The notes under the pieces are model-generated. The model ran no database searches, was not told where the DNA came from, and worked only from the letters and a program-made list of their open reading frames with translations. A stretch of 64,000 nt of DNA from CAVURS01 sp963795385 (GTDB lineage: Bacteria; Actinomycetota; Actinomycetes; Actinomycetales; CAVURS01), in contig CAWCHK010000003.1 in assembly GCA_963795385.1 (NCBI GenBank), positions 1 through 64,000 on the forward strand. The letters are read 5' to 3'. A program made the position numbers and the translations under genes. This document shows positions 59,177 through 64,000 of this stretch, in pieces (position 1 is the first letter of the stretch; every line of letters starts with the position of its first letter).

Positions 59177-60318
59177 GCCGGCCCCTGCGGATCCTGCTCG
59201 TCCTCGGCACGAGCGGGGGAGGGGTGGGACGCCACGTCCGGCACCTCGCGGAATCGCTGGTGGCCCAAGGGAACTCGGTGGTCGTGGCCGGACCGCAGAG
59301 CATCCACGACTCGCTCGACCTGACGTCCGCCGGCGCGCGGTTCGTGGCCGTACCCATCGCCGAAAGGCCCTCCCTCACCGGCGACCCCAGGACGATCCGG
59401 ACCCTGCGCCGGCTGGTCCGGGGCTGCGACGTCGTCCACGCGCACGGGCTCCGCGCCGGGGCCCTGGCCGCCCTGGCGCGCGGGCGCAGCGGGCCGCCAC
59501 CGCTGGTGGTCACGCTGCACAACGCGCTCGTGGCCCGGGGCGCCGTCGCGGCGGCGTACGGCGTCCTCGAGCGCATCGTCGCGCGACGGGCCGATGTGGT
59601 GCTGGGCGTCTCCGCCGACCTCGAGGAGCGTCAGCGCGCGCTCGGCGCCCGAAGGGTCGCCCACGCCGTGGTGGCCGGGCCGGCGCCGCGGCCGCTGCGG
59701 CGGACGCCGGAGCAGACCCGCCGGGATCTCCGTCTCGACGGCGGCGTGGACTCGCGCGCCGAGGTCGAGCCGGGGCCGGCGCTCGTCGTGTCCGTCGCGC
59801 GGCTGACCGCCCAGAAGGGCCTGCCCCTGCTGCTCGATGTGGCGGCCCTGCTGCAGGACCCGGTGGACCAACCGCTGATCGTGGTCGCAGGTGACGGTCC
59901 GGCGAGATCCGTTCTGCAGCAACGGATCGACGACGAGGAGCTCCCCGTCCGGCTGCTCGGCTGGCGCGACGACATCCCCGAGCTGCTGGCCGCTGCGGAC
60001 GTCGCGGTGTCGACGGCGGTCTGGGAGGGGCAGCCGATCTGGCTCCAGGAGGCGCTCTCGGCCGGGTGCCCGGTGGTCGCCACGGACGTGGGTGGCACGG
60101 CCCAGGTGCTGGGGGGCGCCGGCGTCCTGGTGCCGCCGGGGGACGCGGCCGCGGCGGCCCGTGCGGTGGCCGTCCTGCTGGCCGACCCGGGCGCCCGGGA
60201 CCGGCTGGGGGAGAGGGCCCGGGCCCGAGCCCGCGAGCTGCCCGACGCGGCCGTCACCCGCGACGCGGTCCTCGCCGTCTACGCCGGCCTGCTCACCGAT
60301 CGGCCGGACGACTGTTAG
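59173..60318 (+). CDS. GT4-type glycosyltransferase (GT-B fold)
   Basis: 381 residues, cytoplasmic. N-terminal LRILLVLGTSGGGVGRHVRH (acceptor-side glycine loop), DVVHAHGLRAGALAAL, then donor half VVSVARLTAQKGLPLLLDVA and the E-x7-E region WEGQPIWLQEALSAGCPVV followed by ATDVGGTAQVLGG. Sugar specificity unknown. It overlaps the MurJ-like gene by 4 bp (ATGA). Last gene of the chain before pyrG. Confidence 0.85.
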   Translation: MSRPLRILLVLGTSGGGVGRHVRHLAESLVAQGNSVVVAGPQSIHDSLDLTSAGARFVAVPIAERPSLTGDPRTIRTLRRLVRGCDVVHAHGLRAGALAALARGRSGPPPLVVTLHNALVARGAVAAAYGVLERIVARRADVVLGVSADLEERQRALGARRVAHAVVAGPAPRPLRRTPEQTRRDLRLDGGVDSRAEVEPGPALVVSVARLTAQKGLPLLLDVAALLQDPVDQPLIVVAGDGPARSVLQQRIDDEELPVRLLGWRDDIPELLAAADVAVSTAVWEGQPIWLQEALSAGCPVVATDVGGTAQVLGGAGVLVPPGDAAAAARAVAVLLADPGARDRLGERARARARELPDAAVTRDAVLAVYAGLLTDRPDDC

Positions 60319-60321
60319 AGT
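60316..60321 (+). promoter_or_regulatory. -10 element TAGAGT for leaderless pyrG
   Basis: TAGAGT overlaps the stop region of the glycosyltransferase gene and lies 8 nt before GTG 60330, giving a leaderless transcript. The promoter leaves no space for a leader-type CTP attenuator. Confidence 0.5.
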
Positions 60322-60329
60322 CGAAGTCC

Positions 60330-62020
<1,691 letters not shown>

Positions 62021-62024
<4 letters not shown>

Positions 62025-62701
62025 GCGGGAGTGCGGCGGGCGGCGACGACGTCCCGGGGCAGGGCGGCGACGCGATCCGCGACCTGATCGCGCCGCGGCC
62101 CGTCCTGCGGCACGAGCACCTGCTCAGCGGCATGGTCTGGGACGTCGAGGCGGACACGGTCGACCTCGGCGACGGCGGGGTGGTGCGCCGGGAGTACGTC
62201 AAGCACCCGGGCGCGGTGGGTGTCCTCGCCGTCGACGAGCAGGACCGGGTCGCGGTGATCGACCAGTACCGGCACCCCGTCGGCATGGTGCTGTGGGAGA
62301 TCCCCGCCGGACTGCTCGACGTCGCGGGTGAGCCGCCACTCGCCGCCGCGCAGCGCGAGCTGGCCGAGGAGGCCGACCTCGTCGCCGGCAGCTGGCACGT
62401 CCTGGCCGACTGGATGCTGTCGCCGGGTGGGACGTCGGAGGCCTTCCGGTGCTTCCTGGCGCGCGACCTGTCCGAGGTGGCCGAGGGCGAGCGGCACCAG
62501 CGGGAGAGCGAGGAGCTCGCGATGCAGCTGCGGTGGGTGCCGCTGGAGGAGCTGCGCGACGGCGTCCTGGCCGGGCGGCTGCACAGCCCGAGCCTGACCG
62601 TCGGCGTCCTGGCCGCCCTGGCCGCGCGGGCCACGGCCGGCGGGTGGGATGCCCTCCGGGCGCCCGATGCGCCCTGGCCCGAGCACCCGTCGTACCGCTG
62701 A
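62021..62701 (+). CDS. NUDIX hydrolase (ADP-ribose pyrophosphatase-like)
   Basis: 226 residues. Nudix box is AGLLDVAGEPPLAAAQRELA followed by EEADLVAGSW, with the catalytic REL-x-EE core intact; the final Gly of the consensus is Asp. VAVIDQYRHPVGMVLWEIPA and PGGTSEAFRCFLARDL are characteristic of ADP-sugar pyrophosphatases (Rv1700 type). It overlaps pyrG by 4 bp. Confidence 0.9.
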
Positions 62702-62720
62702 CCGACCTCGACGCACCCGG

Positions 62721-63326
62721 TCAGGCGGGCGGGCGGATCCCGGCGGCCCGGAGCTCGAGCAGGGCCAGTGACCGTACGACGTCGCGGTCGCCGCGCCGCC
62801 AGGCCCCGACCGGGTCCGGGCTGACCCGGGCGAGCACGTGCATCGGCTGCACCGCCATCGCCCGCAGGGCGAACAGGTCCAGGTCGGCGTCCGCGTCGAC
62901 GAACCGCTGGGCCGCCCCGGCCCGCCGGGCGAACCGCAGCCGCCGTGGCAGCCAGAGGGCCAGCGCGATCGCGATCGGGATGACCGCCACCGCGACACCG
63001 AGGACCGTGGCCAGGTGCCCGACCGCGCTCTGCTGCTCGACGCCGGCCCGGGCCAGGCTGGTGGAGGCCCGGGCGACGGCGTCGAACGGCGTCTGGAGCC
63101 TGTCGCCGACGAGGGGCACGCCAGCGACCTGGTCCGAGGCCGAGCGCATGTTCCGACCGATGCCGTTGCCCGCGTCCTGCATCTGCCGCCCGGGGCCGGC
63201 CAGCCGGAGCGTGGCGTCGTGCAGGTCCTCGCCCACCCGGACCCAGACCACCACCCAGGCGATCACCAGCAGGTCCAGCAGGATCTGTCGGCTCCGGCGG
63301 GCCGGCGCGTCGGCGTACAGCTTCAT
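62721..63326 (-). CDS. conserved two-helix membrane protein
   Basis: 201 residues. First helix near the N-terminus (RQILLDLLVIAWVVVWVRVG), a ~65-residue external or periplasmic segment (VGEDLHDATLRLAGPGRQMQ, QVAGVPLVGDRLQTPFDAVA), second helix (HLATVLGVAVAVIPIAIALA), and a cytoplasmic C-terminal tail rich in Arg/Asp (RFVDADADLDLFALRAMAV). Found in many actinobacteria near ald; function unknown. Convergent with the NUDIX gene, divergent from ald. Confidence 0.7.
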   Translation of the reverse strand: MKLYADAPARRSRQILLDLLVIAWVVVWVRVGEDLHDATLRLAGPGRQMQDAGNGIGRNMRSASDQVAGVPLVGDRLQTPFDAVARASTSLARAGVEQQSAVGHLATVLGVAVAVIPIAIALALWLPRRLRFARRAGAAQRFVDADADLDLFALRAMAVQPMHVLARVSPDPVGAWRRGDRDVVRSLALLELRAAGIRPPA

Positions 63327-63350
63327 GGCGGCTCCTCTCGCTCGCGGCCA

Positions 63351-63432
63351 TGCTCCCGTCCGGCCGGTCCTCGCGCCGTTCGAGCGCCCCGATCACCGGC
63401 CGGACGGGAGCAACGCGGCCGGAGGGGAGCAC
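63351..63432. repeat. intergenic palindromic repeat element, copy 2
   Basis: Perfect 18-bp arms TGCTCCCGTCCGGCCGGT (63351-63368) and its complement (63395-63412) around a 26-nt loop, plus a third partial arm (63415-63432). In reverse complement it matches copy 1 at 38599-38683 along its whole length. It lies between two divergent start codons, so it is not a simple terminator. Confidence 0.75.
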
Positions 63433-63459
63433 GGAGGGAGGGTGCGGACCGGTGAGGCC

Positions 63460-63465
63460 TAGACT
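63460..63465 (+). promoter_or_regulatory. probable -10 element TAGACT for ald
   Basis: Would start transcription near 63472, giving a leader of ~55-65 nt before ald. No clear -35 box. Confidence 0.35.
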
Positions 63466-63537
63466 TCGCGCCAGCCGCCCCGGCGGCCCGGTTGACGGCA
63501 ACGGCGCCGTCTTCGGCGGACAGCAATGGAGCCCAGC

Positions 63538-64000
63538 GTGAAGGTCGGTATCCCTCGCGAGGTCAAGAACAACGAGTACCGGGTGGCCATCACTCCGTCG
63601 GGGGTGCACGAGCTGGTGGCCAACGGCCACGAGGTGTTCGTCGAGCGCGACGCCGGTGTCGGGTCGTCGATCCTGGACGAGGACTACGTCGCGGCCGGCG
63701 CCTCGATCCTGGACACCGCCGACGACGTCTGGGAGACCGGCGACCTGATCCTGAAGGTCAAGGAGCCGGTCGAGCAGGAGTACCACCGGATGCGCGAGGG
63801 CCAGACCCTCTTCACCTACCTGCACCTGGCCGCGGACCGGCCGCTGACCGAGGAGCTGGTCAAGCGCAAGGTGACCGGCATCGCGTACGAGACGGTCGAG
63901 CTGGCCGACCACTCCCTGCCGCTGCTGGCCCCCATGTCCGAGGTGGCCGGCCGGCTCGCGCCCCAGGTCGGGGCGCACACGATGATGCGGGCCCAGGGCG
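63538..64000 (+). CDS. ald: alanine dehydrogenase (3' partial)
   Basis: NAD-dependent interconversion of L-alanine and pyruvate. The window ends after residue ~154. N-terminus KVGIPREVKNNEYRVAITPS, then KVKEPVEQEYHRM (catalytic Lys region), LFTYLHLAADRPLTEELV with the active-site His, and APMSEVAGRLAPQVGAH. GTG 63538 has GGAG at good spacing; ATG 63526 in the same frame is an alternative start. Confidence 0.95.
   Translation, partial: MKVGIPREVKNNEYRVAITPSGVHELVANGHEVFVERDAGVGSSILDEDYVAAGASILDTADDVWETGDLILKVKEPVEQEYHRMREGQTLFTYLHLAADRPLTEELVKRKVTGIAYETVELADHSLPLLAPMSEVAGRLAPQVGAHTMMRAQG

Overview
The window is a continuous stretch of a high-GC actinomycete (actinobacterial) chromosome. The evidence is very high GC with strong third-position GC bias, frequent GTG starts, many 4-bp ATGA/GTGA gene overlaps, actinobacterial 16S/23S signatures, and a gene order that closely follows the Mycobacterium tuberculosis block infC-rpmI-rplT-tsnR-pheST-argCJBDFRGH-mpg-tyrS-TPR-HAD-tlyA-ppnK-recN-steA-mctB/steB-pyrG-NUDIX. 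The genus cannot be fixed from the sequence. I see no prophage, insertion sequence, CRISPR array or obvious genomic island. This is core chromosome.

Layout. 1-9 kb: end of an RluD-type pseudouridine synthase, a frameshifted PLP decarboxylase-like gene, dnaE, a DUF3352-type protein, a small membrane protein and a convergent LON-substrate-binding-domain protein. 9-15.5 kb: histidine genes hisD-hisC-hisB-(hypothetical)-hisH-(membrane protein)-hisA/priA, then an SseB-domain protein and an MFS permease. 16.9-19.1 kb: structured leader followed by infC (ATC start), rpmI and rplT. 19.1-25.9 kb: tsnR, an orphan PAS histidine kinase, pheST, and a quinone oxidoreductase on the other strand. 25.9-34.8 kb: the full arginine cluster argCJBDFR-argGH behind a double ARG box. 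34.8-38.6 kb: succinate dehydrogenase sdhCAB behind a CRP/GlxR-like site. 38.6-40.7 kb: mpg and tyrS, both frameshifted. 40.7-46.4 kb: a complete rrn operon (16S-23S-5S, no spacer tRNA) with promoter, processing stems and a strong terminator. 46.4-54.8 kb: TPR protein, SSB-like protein, HAD phosphatase, a Lys/Ala-tailed protein, tlyA, NAD kinase, recN and steA. 54.9-60.3 kb: a DUF899 protein, then a tightly overlapping chain steB - PNPT (MraY/WecA-like) - MurJ-like flippase - GT4 glycosyltransferase. 60.3-64 kb: pyrG, NUDIX hydrolase, a membrane protein (minus strand) and the start of ald.

How it works together. Many genes have a TAGACT/TAGAGT/TAGGTT/TAAGAT-type -10 box 6-8 nt before the start codon, so a large part of the region is probably transcribed as leaderless mRNA. 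The his, arg, sdh and steB clusters look like operons with translational coupling. The steB-PNPT-MurJ-GT chain is the best candidate for an incompletely characterised system: a lipid-linked glycan synthesis and export module coupled to septation proteins.

Two points outside the genes stand out. First, single-base indels break conserved genes in clusters, especially on both sides of the rrn operon. This looks like a sequence-quality effect and not gene decay. Second, an approximately 83-bp palindromic repeat occurs twice (38.6 kb and 63.4 kb) in opposite orientation.
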